Source: Advenella sp. S44
Lineage (GTDB): Bacteria; Pseudomonadota; Gammaproteobacteria; Burkholderiales; Burkholderiaceae_B
DNA length: 64,000 nucleotides
Direction of reading: 5' to 3'
NCBI RefSeq assembly: GCF_002810445.1
Contig: NZ_NEXS01000009.1
Location: 124,001-188,000, forward strand
Of the stretch, positions 38,013-47,735 are shown piece after piece. The notes beneath the pieces are model-generated. The model saw nothing but the letters and a program-made list of their open reading frames with translations, ran no database searches and was not told the DNA's origin. The translations under genes were made by a program, and so were the position numbers. The first letter of the stretch is position 1. Each line of letters begins with the position of its first letter.

Positions 38013-40388
38013 ATGAACGTATCTTCTCCTTCTGTAACCGCATCTTCCCCGCTGGTTGACCCGGCGCGCATCATCGCATTGCTGGCTGCCGAACTCAATG
38101 TTCGTGCCAGCCAGATCGAAGCCACCGTTACGCTGCTTGACGACGGAGCAACCGTCCCGTTTATCGCGCGTTATCGCAAGGAGGCCACCGGCGGCCTGGA
38201 CGATACCGTATTGCGCAACCTGGAAGTGCGACTCGCCTACGTCCGAGAACTGGAGTCGCGCCGCGCCGCCGTACTCGAATCCATTTCCGCGCAGGGCAAG
38301 CTCACGCCCGAGCTCAACGAAGCCATCGTGGCCGCTGACACCAAGCAGCGTCTGGAAGATCTGTACGCGCCGTTCAAGCCCAAGCGTCGCACCCGGGCCC
38401 AGATTGCCCGCGAGGCCGGCCTGGAGCCGCTGGCCCAGTTGCTCCTGACCGACCGCAATAGCGATCCACAGACCTGCGCTCAGGAGTATGTCAACGTAGA
38501 GGGCGGTGTCAAGGACGCACGCGCCGCGCTGGACGGCGCACGAGACATCCTGGCCGAACAGTTCTCGGAGAACGCCGATCTGGTGGCCGATATGCGCAAC
38601 TACCTTGGACAGCATGGTTTCCTGTATTCCAAGGTCATTGAAGGCAAAGAAGAGGAAGGCGCCAATTTCCGCGACTGGTTTGACTTTCGTGAATCGATCC
38701 GCAGCCTGCCGTCGCATCGCGTACTGGCTCTGCTACGCGGCCGCCAGCAGGGCGCCCTGGACTTACGCATCGGCCTGAGCGATGACCAGGATGCGCTGGT
38801 GCCACATCCGTGCGTAGAACGCATCAGCCGTTTCCTGACTCTGGATGCCGATTTTTCTTCCGCAGCCAATGCACGTGGCAAATGGCTGGCCGATGTGGCC
38901 CGCTGGACCTGGCGCGTAAAAATGCTCACTGCCTTTGAATCCGAGTTCATCACCAAACTGCGCGAAGAGGCCGAGGCCGAAGCCATCCGCGTGTTTGCCG
39001 CGAACCTTAAAGACCTGCTGCTTGCTGCACCGGCAGGCCCCAAATCGGTGCTGGGCCTGGACCCGGGCATTCGCACCGGCGTCAAAGTGGCAGCCATCGA
39101 CAAAACAGGCAAGGTGCTCGATACCGCGACCGTCTATCCCTTTGAGCCGCGTCGCGATCGCAATGGATCACTGGCTACGCTGGCAGCACTGGTCAACAAG
39201 CACAAGATTGAACTGATTGCCATCGGCAACGGCACGGCCTCGCGCGAAACCGAGAAGCTGGCCGCCGAACTCATTGAAGCCTTGCCCAATGCGGGACTGC
39301 GCAAGATTGTCGTCTCCGAAGCCGGTGCGTCGGTGTACTCGGCATCGGAACTGGCGGCGAAAGAATTTCCTGATATGGATGTCAGCCTGCGCGGCGCCGT
39401 GTCCATTGCGCGCCGCCTGCAGGATCCTCTGGCCGAGTTAGTCAAGATTGAGCCCAAGGCGATCGGTGTTGGTCAGTATCAGCACGACATCAACCAGCGG
39501 GAACTGGCGCGCTCGCTGGATACGGTCATTGAAGATTGCGTGAACGCGGTCGGCGTTGATGTCAACACCGCTTCTGCCGCCCTGCTGTCACGCGTGTCGG
39601 GCCTGAACTCCACGCTGGCACGTAACATTGTCGACTGGCGTGACCAGAATGGCGCATTCTCCACGCGTAAAGCCCTCATGGACGTCTCGCGTTTCGGGGC
39701 TAAGGCTTTTGAACAGGCTGCGGGCTTTCTGCGCATTCAGAACGGCGACAATCCGCTGGACGCCTCTGCGGTCCACCCAGAAGCCTATCCGCTGGTCGAG
39801 CGCATCCTGGATAAAATCCGCAAGGACGTCAAAACGGTCATTGGCAATAAAGAGGCGTTAAACGGACTGTCTCCGAGCGAGTTTACCGATGAGCGCTTCG
39901 GTCTGCCTACCGTGAAAGACATTTTCTCTGAACTGGAAAAACCCGGCCGCGATCCGCGTCCCGAATTCAAAACAGTCACCTTCCAGGAAGGCGTAGAAAC
40001 GATCAAGGATCTGTCAGAAGGCATGATTCTGGACGGCGTGGTCACCAACGTGGCCAATTTTGGTGCGTTTGTGGACATCGGCGTTCATCAGGACGGTCTG
40101 GTGCATATTTCTGCGCTGTCAGATACGTTTGTGAAAGATCCGCGCGATGTGGTCCGCGTGGGACAGACAGTCAAGGTCAAGGTTCAGGAAGTGGATGTGG
40201 CACGTAACCGTATTGGTTTGACCATGAGGCTCAAGGACGATACCGGTCCGGTTGCTCGGCGCGATTCGCGTCCGGGCGCTGCCGCACCGCGATCTTCTGG
40301 TGGCGGGCGGCAACAGGCGCGCAACCAGGCGCCTGCCAGCACATCCATGAATGCCATGGCAGCGGCCTTTGCCAAACTGAAAAAATAA
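38013..40388 (+). CDS. tex: Tex family transcription accessory protein, S1 RNA-binding
   Basis: A 791-residue nucleic-acid-binding protein. Domains: N-terminal helical Tex region, YqgF/RuvC-like domain near 330-430 ([18 protein letters not shown]), helix-hairpin-helix motifs near 505-570 ([15 protein letters not shown], and GFLRIQNG), and an S1 domain near 665-735 ([20 protein letters not shown]). Tex proteins affect toxin gene expression in Bordetella and RNA or ribosome stability elsewhere. A Ser/Gly/Arg-rich tail ends the protein. It is followed by a GC-rich hairpin without a T-run. Confidence 0.96.
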   Translation: MNVSSPSVTASSPLVDPARIIALLAAELNVRASQIEATVTLLDDGATVPFIARYRKEATGGLDDTVLRNLEVRLAYVRELESRRAAVLESISAQGKLTPELNEAIVAADTKQRLEDLYAPFKPKRRTRAQIAREAGLEPLAQLLLTDRNSDPQTCAQEYVNVEGGVKDARAALDGARDILAEQFSENADLVADMRNYLGQHGFLYSKVIEGKEEEGANFRDWFDFRESIRSLPSHRVLALLRGRQQGALDLRIGLSDDQDALVPHPCVERISRFLTLDADFSSAANARGKWLADVARWTWRVKMLTAFESEFITKLREEAEAEAIRVFAANLKDLLLAAPAGPKSVLGLDPGIRTGVKVAAIDKTGKVLDTATVYPFEPRRDRNGSLATLAALVNKHKIELIAIGNGTASRETEKLAAELIEALPNAGLRKIVVSEAGASVYSASELAAKEFPDMDVSLRGAVSIARRLQDPLAELVKIEPKAIGVGQYQHDINQRELARSLDTVIEDCVNAVGVDVNTASAALLSRVSGLNSTLARNIVDWRDQNGAFSTRKALMDVSRFGAKAFEQAAGFLRIQNGDNPLDASAVHPEAYPLVERILDKIRKDVKTVIGNKEALNGLSPSEFTDERFGLPTVKDIFSELEKPGRDPRPEFKTVTFQEGVETIKDLSEGMILDGVVTNVANFGAFVDIGVHQDGLVHISALSDTFVKDPRDVVRVGQTVKVKVQEVDVARNRIGLTMRLKDDTGPVARRDSRPGAAAPRSSGGGRQQARNQAPASTSMNAMAAAFAKLKK

Positions 40389-40391
40389 GAG

Positions 40392-40422
40392 ACTGCGGCC
40401 CGCTTCGGTGGCGGGCCGCAGT
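40392..40422. terminator. GC-rich hairpin after tex
   Basis: A perfect 12-bp stem, ACTGCGGCCCGC (40392-40403) with its complement at 40411-40422, loop TTCGGTG. No T-run follows; the octamer repeat array begins at once. It may stop convergent transcripts or protect the tex mRNA end. Confidence 0.55.
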
Positions 40423-40424
40423 GT

Positions 40425-40520
40425 GATCGACGACTCAACTGCTCGATAACTCAATAATTCGACGACTCAAGTATTCGATGACTCGACTATTGGAGCAGTC
40501 AACTCATCGACTAATCGACG
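40425..40520. repeat. Degenerate octamer tandem repeat (16-bp super-period)
   Basis: Twelve 8-bp units in one phase, alternating two types, roughly NNTCGAYG and ACTCAANT (for example GATCGACG, ACTCAACT, GCTCGATA, ACTCAATA, ATTCGACG, ACTCAAGT, ATTCGATG, ACTCGACT). The last units run into the final codons and stop of the convergent Bug gene (stop at 40511). Confidence 0.8.
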
Positions 40521-41479
40521 CTGACACCCAGCTTGGTGATCAGCGCACCCCAGCGGTCGACTTCCTCGCTGATAAATGAACCGAACTGTTCGGGTGTCAT
40601 CTTTTGCGGAATGGCGCCCTGGTCTGCCAGTTGTTTCTGCACCTCGGGCTTGGCCACCACTTTCACAATTGCCTGATTCAGTCGCGCCACATCTTCGGCT
40701 GGCATATCGGCCGGCGCCAATACGCCAAACCACGAAGAAATATCAAAATCCTCGAAGCCTTCCTCTATCATTGTGGGCAACTCAGGAGCCACTGCCGATT
40801 TTTCCTTGCTGGTGACGGCCAGCGCTTTGAGCTTGCCGGAGCTGATAAACGGCCAGGCAGACGGCATATTGTCAAACTCCAGCAGCACGTCGCCGGCCAT
40901 GACCGCGGTCAACCCTGGCGCACTTCCCTTGAATGGAACATGCAGAATCTGCGTGCCTGCGTCCTGATTGAGCTGCTCACCGCATAGAAACTGCGAAGAG
41001 CCCACTCCCGAAGAGGCATAAGTGGCCTTGTCCTTGTTGTTCTTGATGTATTCGACCAGCTCCTTGACGTTGTTGACCGGCAGCTTGGGATTGACCACCA
41101 GCACATTGGGCACTTTGGCGACGAGGGCGACTGGTGCGAAGTCTTTTTTCAGATCATAGTTCAGCTTCTTGAACATCGTGGCGTTGACCGAACTGGCAAT
41201 GGTCGTGACAATAAGGGTATAGCCGTCGGGCTTGGCTCTGGCCACTTCCGTCATGGCAATATTGTTGCTGGCGCCGGGTTTGTTCTCCACGACGAAACTT
41301 TGTTTGAGCTCTTCACTCAGGCCCCTGGCCACAATGCGTGCCACCAAGTCGGTGGTGCCGCCGGGTGTATAACCGACTAACACCTTGACCGGTTGCGCAT
41401 CCGGATAGGCTGCGTTGGCACTACCGGCAATCCCCAAGGCCAGAATCATGGCACTGACTGTTTTACTGAAATTTATCAT
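40511..41479 (-). CDS. Bug/TctC-family tripartite tricarboxylate transporter binding protein (1)
   Basis: A 322-residue periplasmic solute receptor. Signal peptide MINFSKTVSAMILALGIAGS with a cleavage near ANA-AYP. The family motifs are VKVLVGYTPGGTTDLVARIV, VVENKPGASNNIAMTEVARA and the GVGSSQFLCGEQL loop. Bug proteins bind carboxylates and other small molecules through water-bridged contacts; the ligand cannot be predicted. There are no tctA/tctB membrane genes nearby, so it is an orphan, as is common in Bordetella and relatives. It is divergent from a second Bug gene 310 bases away. Its last codons lie inside an octamer repeat. Confidence 0.93.
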   Translation of the reverse strand: MINFSKTVSAMILALGIAGSANAAYPDAQPVKVLVGYTPGGTTDLVARIVARGLSEELKQSFVVENKPGASNNIAMTEVARAKPDGYTLIVTTIASSVNATMFKKLNYDLKKDFAPVALVAKVPNVLVVNPKLPVNNVKELVEYIKNNKDKATYASSGVGSSQFLCGEQLNQDAGTQILHVPFKGSAPGLTAVMAGDVLLEFDNMPSAWPFISSGKLKALAVTSKEKSAVAPELPTMIEEGFEDFDISSWFGVLAPADMPAEDVARLNQAIVKVVAKPEVQKQLADQGAIPQKMTPEQFGSFISEEVDRWGALITKLGVSVD

Positions 41480-41692
41480 TCCTCGTCTCCGTGATTGAAG
41501 GGCCCCAGCCCTCCGTTTGTATGACCTGTCTGTTACCCGACTGGCCGCTTATATCGCCAACGATCCATCGCCGACCTTATCCCTTATAGTAAATCAAGCG
41601 CGGACCGACTGTGGATCTTTTTACCAGCACACTGCGACCTGCGTCGCCAACGACGGGCCGTGGGCTCAGCCGCCCGCGACTGGATAATTCAT

Positions 41693-41721
41693 TTGACAAT
41701 ATATCGATGTCTTAATATAGT
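41693..41721 (+). promoter_or_regulatory. Strong sigma-70 promoter of the second Bug gene
   Basis: TTGACA at 41693-41698, 17-base spacer, TATAGT at 41716-41721. Transcription would begin near 41728, about 60 bases before the ATG at 41790. Confidence 0.75.
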
Positions 41722-41789
41722 TGTCGTACAAGCGTAAACAACATCAGACATCTTATCTTAACAGAATAGTATTGGCGGAGACAAAACGC

Positions 41790-42752
41790 ATGATTGATAA
41801 ATTGCTTACAAGCGCGCTGGTAATGGCAGCGGCTGTGGCAGGGCCTGCCCTGGCAGCGTATCCGGAAAAGCCGGTAAGAATAATTGTACCGTTCGTGCCT
41901 GGCGGCTCTTCGGATATCACCGCACGCACTATTGCGCCGGGTATGGAAAAAGTGCTGGGCCAAACGGTAATTGTGGAAAACAAGCCGGGTGCCAATGGCG
42001 CGATTGCCGCCCAGGAACTGAAAAATGCCAAGCCCGATGGCTACACCTTGATGGTCGGATCCATTGGCACCTTCGCGATCAATGAAGGGCTTTATAAAAA
42101 ACTGTCCTACAATCCGAGCCAGGATTTCGACTACGTGAGCCAGCTGGTTCGCAACCCTAACGTGCTGGTCGTGTCCTCGAAAATTCCGGTCAACACCGTC
42201 GCCGAACTGATCGAATACGCTGGCAAGCATCCGGACGAGACCTCGTATGCCTCCTCGGGCACCGGCTCATCGGATCATTTATCTGCTGTGATGTTCCGCC
42301 AGCGCAGCAACACCACGGGAATAGACGTTCCGTATAAAGGCGGCGGCGCCGCTATTGCCGATCTGCTTGGCGCGCAGGTAGATGTGTCGTTCCAGAATCT
42401 GGGCGCTGTGCTCACGCATGTGCAGAGTGGCAAGCTCAAGGCGCTGGCCACCACAGGTTCCGAACGCGCGCCCGAGCTGCCTGATATACCTACCATGGTT
42501 GAATCCGGAATGAAGGATATGGTTGTTTACTCCTGGCAAGGCGTTGCCGCGCCCAAGGGCACGCCCAAAGAAGTGATTGACAAGCTGCACCAGGCCGTCA
42601 GCGAAAGCCTGAAACAATCGCGCACTCAAGAGACCATGAAAAAACTGGGCTTTACCATCGTGGGAAATAATCCCTCGCAATTTACCCAGTTTCAGCAAGA
42701 AGAAGTGAGCAAATGGAAGCAGGTGATCAAGGCCGCGGGTCTGAGCCAGTAG
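41790..42752 (+). CDS. Bug/TctC-family tripartite tricarboxylate transporter binding protein (2)
   Basis: A 320-residue periplasmic receptor with signal peptide MIDKLLTSALVMAAAVAGPA cut near ALA-AYP. Family motifs: VRIIVPFVPGGSSDITARTI, VIVENKPGANGAIAAQELKN, and SGTGSSDHLSAVMF. The ATG at 41790 with GGAG about 10 bases upstream is preferred; the frame extends back to 41721, but this would bury the signal peptide. It differs clearly from the neighbouring Bug protein in the binding loop, so the two probably bind different ligands. Orphan, no transporter membrane genes adjacent. Confidence 0.93.
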   Translation: MIDKLLTSALVMAAAVAGPALAAYPEKPVRIIVPFVPGGSSDITARTIAPGMEKVLGQTVIVENKPGANGAIAAQELKNAKPDGYTLMVGSIGTFAINEGLYKKLSYNPSQDFDYVSQLVRNPNVLVVSSKIPVNTVAELIEYAGKHPDETSYASSGTGSSDHLSAVMFRQRSNTTGIDVPYKGGGAAIADLLGAQVDVSFQNLGAVLTHVQSGKLKALATTGSERAPELPDIPTMVESGMKDMVVYSWQGVAAPKGTPKEVIDKLHQAVSESLKQSRTQETMKKLGFTIVGNNPSQFTQFQQEEVSKWKQVIKAAGLSQ

Positions 42753-43054
42753 CAGGGGCAAGTATTCTGCATCAGTAATCTGCGCGGGTAACTTGGACTG
42801 TAGTCTTTGCCCGGGTTAGTAAACCGCTATTGCGAATGCAATAATGCGGTCTATTAAATCTGCCTGGTCCACCCGCATTCGCCTAAGGAAAGGCAATATC
42901 GATGAGCTGGCGTAGCTCTGGGCCTTTCCTGCCAATTTGCCACCTCTGCGCGACCAATACAGCGTCCGTACGCAGCAGTACGGCGCAAATCAATACACCG
43001 TCACGTGCAATTTGCCGGCGTCACTGGCTGGCGGCATCTTGCCCGCGACGCCTC
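42753..43054. other. Convergent intergenic stretch
   Basis: About 300 bases between the second Bug gene and the Atm1-type exporter, both ending here. No gene and no clear hairpin with a T-run seen. Confidence 0.4.
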
Positions 43055-44866
43055 TCAGACATCCGTCCCTTCTTCGCTTGCGGCAAACTGCATGGCCCAC
43101 ATCCGCGCGTATACGCCGTTGGCCTGCAACAGCCGGACATGAGAGCCCTGTTCGACCACCCTGCCCTGATCCATGACCAGGACCCGGTCGGCATCCACAA
43201 TAGTGGACAAGCGATGGGCGATAATCATGGTCGTTCGGCCTTTTGTGATTTTGTATAATTCATCCTGGATCGCTCTTTCGGTGCGCGTATCCAGCGCACT
43301 GGTCGCTTCATCCAGCACCAGGATGGGTGGATTTTTCAAAATGGTGCGGGCAATCGCCACGCGCTGCTTCTCGCCGCCAGACAATTTCAGACCGCGCTCG
43401 CCCACCTGTGTATCGTAACCTTCTGGCAACGACATCACAAATTCGTGAATACTGGCGGCCTTGGCCGCTTGCAGCACTTCGTCCCGCGTCGCTTCGGGAC
43501 GCCCGTAGGCAATGTTGTAATAAATACTGTTGTTGAACAGGACAGTATCCTGCGGCACGATCCCGATATGCTCACGCAAGCTCAGTTGCGTGTATTCGCG
43601 GATGTCACGACCGTTAATCGTGATCCGTCCCGATGTTACGTCATAGAAACGAAACAACAAGCGCGACAGGGTGGACTTGCCGGCGCCGGAGGTACCTACG
43701 ACCGCAACCGTCTCTCCTGCGCCAATCGTAAAACTGACATCATGCAGTATCTGTCTTTCCGGTTCGTAAGCAAAGCCCACATGCTCAAAGCGAATTTCGG
43801 CATTGCGCGTATTCATTGGAACGCTTTGTGGCGTGTCTTCAATCTCCTGATGCTGGTCAAGGATGCCGAACATGCGTTCCATGTCAGACAGGGAGTTCTT
43901 GATTTCGCGATAAATGAATCCCAGGAAGTTGAGCGGTGCATACAACTGCGTCAGGTACGCCGATATCAGGACAATATCCCCGACTGTCATTTGCCCCGTC
44001 GTCACGCGCCCCGCAGCCATCCATAACAGCACGACCATGCCCACCGTAATAATGACGCCCTGCCCGGCGTTCAGCATATTGAGCGAAATCTGATTCTTGA
44101 CCGCTGAATCTACCCAGGTGCCCAAGTTGGTATCGTAGCGATTGATCTCGTAGGATTCATTGTTGAAATACTTGACGGTTTCGTAATTGATCAGGGCATC
44201 AATCGCCTGTGTATTGGCCATGCTGTCCAAACTGTTCATGCGCCTGCGCATGACCATGCGCCGCTCTGTCACCACAAGCGTGAATACGATATAGGCGGCG
44301 ATGGTGGCCAGAATCACAACGGCAAACCAGATGTCGTAGCGCACCAGCAAAATCACCATGACCATGGACAGTTCAAGCAACGTGGGCAATATATTGAAGA
44401 GCGTGAAGTTGAGCAAAAACCCAATGCCCTTAGTGCCGCGATCCATATCGCGACTGAGACCGCCGGTCTGCCGCTCCAGATGATAGCGAATTGAAAGTCC
44501 GAAAAGATGCGTAAAAATTGTGGCGGCAATCCGTTGTATCGAGCCTTGCGTGACTTTGGCAAACAGGGCATCACGCAACTCCGAAAAGACACTGCTGGAA
44601 ATTCTTGCAAAGCCATAGGCCAGTAGCGCTGCGACCGGCAGCATAAGCGTCGTCCCGGGAAGGCTCAGCTGATCGACAATATCTTTCAGATACACTGGCA
44701 GCATGACGCTGGCCACTTTGGCAATCACCAGGCACGCCAGTGCGCCTATCACGCGCCACTTGAACATCCACACATAAGGCAATAGCGAGACAATAACGCC
44801 AAAGCCTTTTTTTCTTGCTGCTCTTGCAGATTCTGTCTGCGTTTTTTTATTTTTCATCTGGCTCAT
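43055..44866 (-). CDS. Atm1/HMT1-type ABC exporter (fused membrane and ATPase domains)
   Basis: A 603-residue half-transporter with six membrane helices (about 20-310) and one ATPase domain. The intracellular-loop signature NYETVKYFNNESYEI is typical of the mitochondrial Atm1/ABCB7 and bacterial heavy-metal group, whose members export glutathione-metal or glutathione-sulfur compounds. ATPase: Walker A GTSGAGKS, ABC signature LSGGEKQRVAIA, Walker B ILVLDEATSALD, and switch His in IAHRLST. It overlaps the end of the upstream peptide transporter ATPase gene by about 20 bases. The frame extends far upstream in that gene, but this is a shadow; ATG at 44866 (or 44869) is used. Confidence 0.9.
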   Translation of the reverse strand: MSQMKNKKTQTESARAARKKGFGVIVSLLPYVWMFKWRVIGALACLVIAKVASVMLPVYLKDIVDQLSLPGTTLMLPVAALLAYGFARISSSVFSELRDALFAKVTQGSIQRIAATIFTHLFGLSIRYHLERQTGGLSRDMDRGTKGIGFLLNFTLFNILPTLLELSMVMVILLVRYDIWFAVVILATIAAYIVFTLVVTERRMVMRRRMNSLDSMANTQAIDALINYETVKYFNNESYEINRYDTNLGTWVDSAVKNQISLNMLNAGQGVIITVGMVVLLWMAAGRVTTGQMTVGDIVLISAYLTQLYAPLNFLGFIYREIKNSLSDMERMFGILDQHQEIEDTPQSVPMNTRNAEIRFEHVGFAYEPERQILHDVSFTIGAGETVAVVGTSGAGKSTLSRLLFRFYDVTSGRITINGRDIREYTQLSLREHIGIVPQDTVLFNNSIYYNIAYGRPEATRDEVLQAAKAASIHEFVMSLPEGYDTQVGERGLKLSGGEKQRVAIARTILKNPPILVLDEATSALDTRTERAIQDELYKITKGRTTMIIAHRLSTIVDADRVLVMDQGRVVEQGSHVRLLQANGVYARMWAMQFAASEEGTDV

Positions 44867-45809
44867 CATGATCGTAGCGGTGGCACCGGACACTGTGTGC
44901 CGGCGTTTCTTCGGGTATGGGTTTGAGCAGTTGCCTGTGTTCGCATCCTTGTGTGCGAAATGCACAACGGTCCAGAAAAAAACAGCCCCCTGGCAACACA
45001 CGATTGCCCGGTAATTCGGGGATGGCCTGCACGGCGTTTTCCGGCAAGACGGATCCCAGGACCGGCACCGCGTCAAGCAATAGTCGGGTGTAGGGATGGC
45101 GCTGTCGCGCAAGAACATTTGCCGTGTCGCCCAGTTCTACAATCTGTCCAAGATACATGACCGCGATGCGGTTGCTCATATGCCGGATGACCGAGACGTT
45201 GTGCGAAATCAGAATATAAGTGAGCTGGTGCTCACGTTGCAACTTGAACAGCAGGTTGATGATCTGCGCCTGCACTGAAATATCCAGCGCCGATGTCGGC
45301 TCATCAAGCACAATCACATCGGGATCGGAAGCCAGCGCCCTGGCAATGGCAATACGCTGGCGCTGTCCACCGGAAAACTCATGCGGATAGCGGTTCAGAT
45401 AATCCGGCGATAAACCCACTTGTTCAGCCAGTCGCGCAGCAAGGGCCCGCATGGCAGGTTCCTGCGCTTTTCCCTTGACATACACGGGCTCGGTCATGAT
45501 TTTCCAGACTGGCAGACGCGGATCCAGCGACGACTGCGGATCCTGGAAAACAATCTGTACATTGGGCTGGCCAAGGTCATTGTTCCAGCGTAATTGCCCA
45601 TGTGTTGGATGTTGCAGACCCATCAACACCTGGGCCAACGTGGTTTTTCCACAGCCCGATTCGCCCACCACACCCAGCGTTTCGCCACGTCTGACGGCCA
45701 GATCCACACCATTGAGCGCATGTGCCCAGGCCCGGGCCTTGCCGCGCCAGTTGCGCTTTACGGGAAAGTGGACATGGATGTCGTCAAGTCTGAGAATGGC
45801 CTCAGGCAT
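44847..45809 (-). CDS. Dipeptide ABC transporter ATPase, DdpF/DppF-like
   Basis: A 320-residue cytoplasmic ATPase, second of the pair energising the importer. Walker A GESGCGKTTL, Q-loop FQDPQSSLDPR, signature FSGGQRQRIAIARAL, Walker B VIVLDEPTSALD, H-loop ISHN. The C-terminal oligopeptide-transporter extension has the cysteine pattern GGCFFLDRCAF...GCEH, which binds an iron-sulfur cluster in some relatives. ATG at 45809 has GGGGAG upstream and lies inside the last codons of the previous gene (8-base overlap). Position matches ddpF. Confidence 0.93.
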   Translation of the reverse strand: MPEAILRLDDIHVHFPVKRNWRGKARAWAHALNGVDLAVRRGETLGVVGESGCGKTTLAQVLMGLQHPTHGQLRWNNDLGQPNVQIVFQDPQSSLDPRLPVWKIMTEPVYVKGKAQEPAMRALAARLAEQVGLSPDYLNRYPHEFSGGQRQRIAIARALASDPDVIVLDEPTSALDISVQAQIINLLFKLQREHQLTYILISHNVSVIRHMSNRIAVMYLGQIVELGDTANVLARQRHPYTRLLLDAVPVLGSVLPENAVQAIPELPGNRVLPGGCFFLDRCAFRTQGCEHRQLLKPIPEETPAHSVRCHRYDHDEPDEK

Positions 45810-46866
45810 CACGCGTCTCCCCAACTGTCATCCAGCATGCGGCAGCATGTGCGCCAGACCCGGCCATCGGCTTGAGCGGCATCAGCGACGGAATCCGGCT
45901 ACAGGCTTCTGTTTGCAGACTGCAGCGGTTGCGAAAGGCACATCCATCAGGCAGATCTGCCAGGTTTGGCACTTGACCCGAAATCGCCAGCAGCGGCGCA
46001 CCCGGCGTAGCGTTGTCCGGCAGCGCCCCAAGCAGCCCTCGCGTATAGGGATGGCCTGGTGCACGAATGACGTCGCCGGTTGCGCCCTGCTCCATAACAC
46101 TGCCGGCGTACATGACATAAATCCGCTCACAAAATTGTGATACGACGGCCATGTCATGTGTAATCAGCAAAATGGCGGTCCCGGTCTTTTTTGCTCGTTC
46201 ACGCAGCAGCATCAGTACTTGCTTTTGCACCGTGACATCCAGAGCCGTCGTTGGCTCGTCGGCGATCAGCAAGGACGGGTCGCAAGAGAATGCCAGCGCA
46301 ATCATGATCCGCTGGCGCATTCCCCCGGACAGCTCAAAGGGGTAGGCATCAAACACCTGCACAGGATCGGCAATGTGCATGTCTCGCAACAATGAAATGG
46401 CGCGTTCCCGCGCCTGTTTTGCCGACAGCGAGGTATGCCTTGCAATGACGTCTGTAATTTGACGACCCACCTTCATGGTCGGATTCAGCGCTGTCATGGG
46501 CTCCTGAAAAATCATGGCCATGTCGCGGCCGCGAATATGGCGCATTTGCTTTTCCGAAGCATCCAGTATGTTTTTTCCCGATTTGTGAATACTCCCCTTG
46601 CGGACAATATAGTGCTGTCGGGGAATCAATCGCATGCTCATCATGGCGGTCACCGATTTTCCCGAACCCGATTCGCCCACGATGCCCACAATCTCACCGG
46701 GCTGCACCTGAATGGTCACGCCATTGAGCGCACGAACAGCGCCCCGGTAAATGGGAAATTCAATATGCAGATTAGCTATGTCCAGTACCGGCGGGATGCT
46801 TTCCTGCCCCGCTGGCGCCGCCGCTACGTGCCGCGGCGCAATGGGCTGATTGTTGGGCCTCATCAT
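45802..46866 (-). CDS. Dipeptide ABC transporter ATPase, DdpD/DppD-like
   Basis: A 354-residue ATPase of the peptide import complex. Walker A GESGSGKSVTAM near 65, Q-loop FQEPMTALNPTMKVG, signature LSGGMRQRIMIALAF, Walker B LLIADEPTTALD, H-loop ITHD. C-terminal extension with CAFRNRCSLQTEAC. About 25 extra residues precede the ATPase fold. The start overlaps the permease gene by 4 bases (ATGA), the end overlaps the next ATPase by 8. Position matches ddpD. Confidence 0.93.
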   Translation of the reverse strand: MMRPNNQPIAPRHVAAAPAGQESIPPVLDIANLHIEFPIYRGAVRALNGVTIQVQPGEIVGIVGESGSGKSVTAMMSMRLIPRQHYIVRKGSIHKSGKNILDASEKQMRHIRGRDMAMIFQEPMTALNPTMKVGRQITDVIARHTSLSAKQARERAISLLRDMHIADPVQVFDAYPFELSGGMRQRIMIALAFSCDPSLLIADEPTTALDVTVQKQVLMLLRERAKKTGTAILLITHDMAVVSQFCERIYVMYAGSVMEQGATGDVIRAPGHPYTRGLLGALPDNATPGAPLLAISGQVPNLADLPDGCAFRNRCSLQTEACSRIPSLMPLKPMAGSGAHAAACWMTVGETRDA

Positions 46867-47735
46867 TTCACCTTCTGTTTCGGATCCAGCATATCACGAA
46901 CACCATCTCCAAGCAGATTGAACCCGATAGCGGTAATCAGGATCGCAATACCCGGGAAAGTAGAGTACCACCACTGGTCCAGTAGAAAATTACGACCCGA
47001 GGCGATCATTGCACCCCATTCGGCCGTTGGCTGCTGGGCGCCCAGGCCGATAAATCCGAGCGCGGCCGCCATCAAAATGGCATTACCGATATCCAGCGTC
47101 ATCTGCACAATCACCGGCGGCAAGGCATTGCGCAATACGTGCCAACGCACGATATGTCTTTTGCCAGCTCCGAAAGTACGGGCTGCCTGCACATAGGCCA
47201 TCTCGCGAATGCTCAGCGTTTGGCCCCGAGCCAGACGCACATAATAGGGAATACGCACAATCGTGATGGCAATCATTGCATTGAACAGGCTCGGGCCCAG
47301 CGCTGCGGCAAGCGCCATTGTCAAAACCAGCGACGGAACGGACAGCACAATGTCCATCACACGCATGATAACGGTATCAACAGTTCGGCCGATAATGCCC
47401 GAAAAGCAGCCAATGACCGAGCCGATGGCGCTGGCCACGAATGCCACGAAAATGCCGACGCCAATGGACTGACGTGCGCCATACAGCACGCGACTGAACA
47501 GATCTCTTCCGACCTCGTCGGTACCGAAAAAATGCGTCGCCGATGGCGCCAACAGCCGGTTGCTCAGGTCGATGGCATCAGGATCGTGTCCGGTAAGCAG
47601 CGGCGCCAGCAACGCAGCCAGACACATCAGGCCGATCAGCGTGAGTCCGACCAGCATCATAGGGCTGCGCCGCAACTGATACCAGAAATACGAAAGCGAA
47701 TAGGACATTGACGAGGTTCCACCCATTGCAGTCAT
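46863..47735 (-). CDS. Dipeptide ABC transporter permease, DdpC/DppC-like
   Basis: A 290-residue inner membrane permease with six helices. N-terminal OppC-type region (SPMMLVGLTLIGLMCLAALL), the strong motif HFFGTDEVGRDLFSRVLYGAR, and the EAA loop MAYVQAARTFGAGKRHIVRWH that contacts the ATPases. It starts at the last base of the preceding stop (TGATG). The ATG at 47735 is followed by another at 47708, either of which could be used. Position matches ddpC. Confidence 0.93.
   Translation of the reverse strand: MTAMGGTSSMSYSLSYFWYQLRRSPMMLVGLTLIGLMCLAALLAPLLTGHDPDAIDLSNRLLAPSATHFFGTDEVGRDLFSRVLYGARQSIGVGIFVAFVASAIGSVIGCFSGIIGRTVDTVIMRVMDIVLSVPSLVLTMALAAALGPSLFNAMIAITIVRIPYYVRLARGQTLSIREMAYVQAARTFGAGKRHIVRWHVLRNALPPVIVQMTLDIGNAILMAAALGFIGLGAQQPTAEWGAMIASGRNFLLDQWWYSTFPGIAILITAIGFNLLGDGVRDMLDPKQKVK

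Noticed and set aside
44870-45118. N-terminal extension of the Atm1-type exporter
   Set aside because: The frame is open for 83 more codons, but this lies inside the importer ATPase gene in another frame and shows no transporter features.
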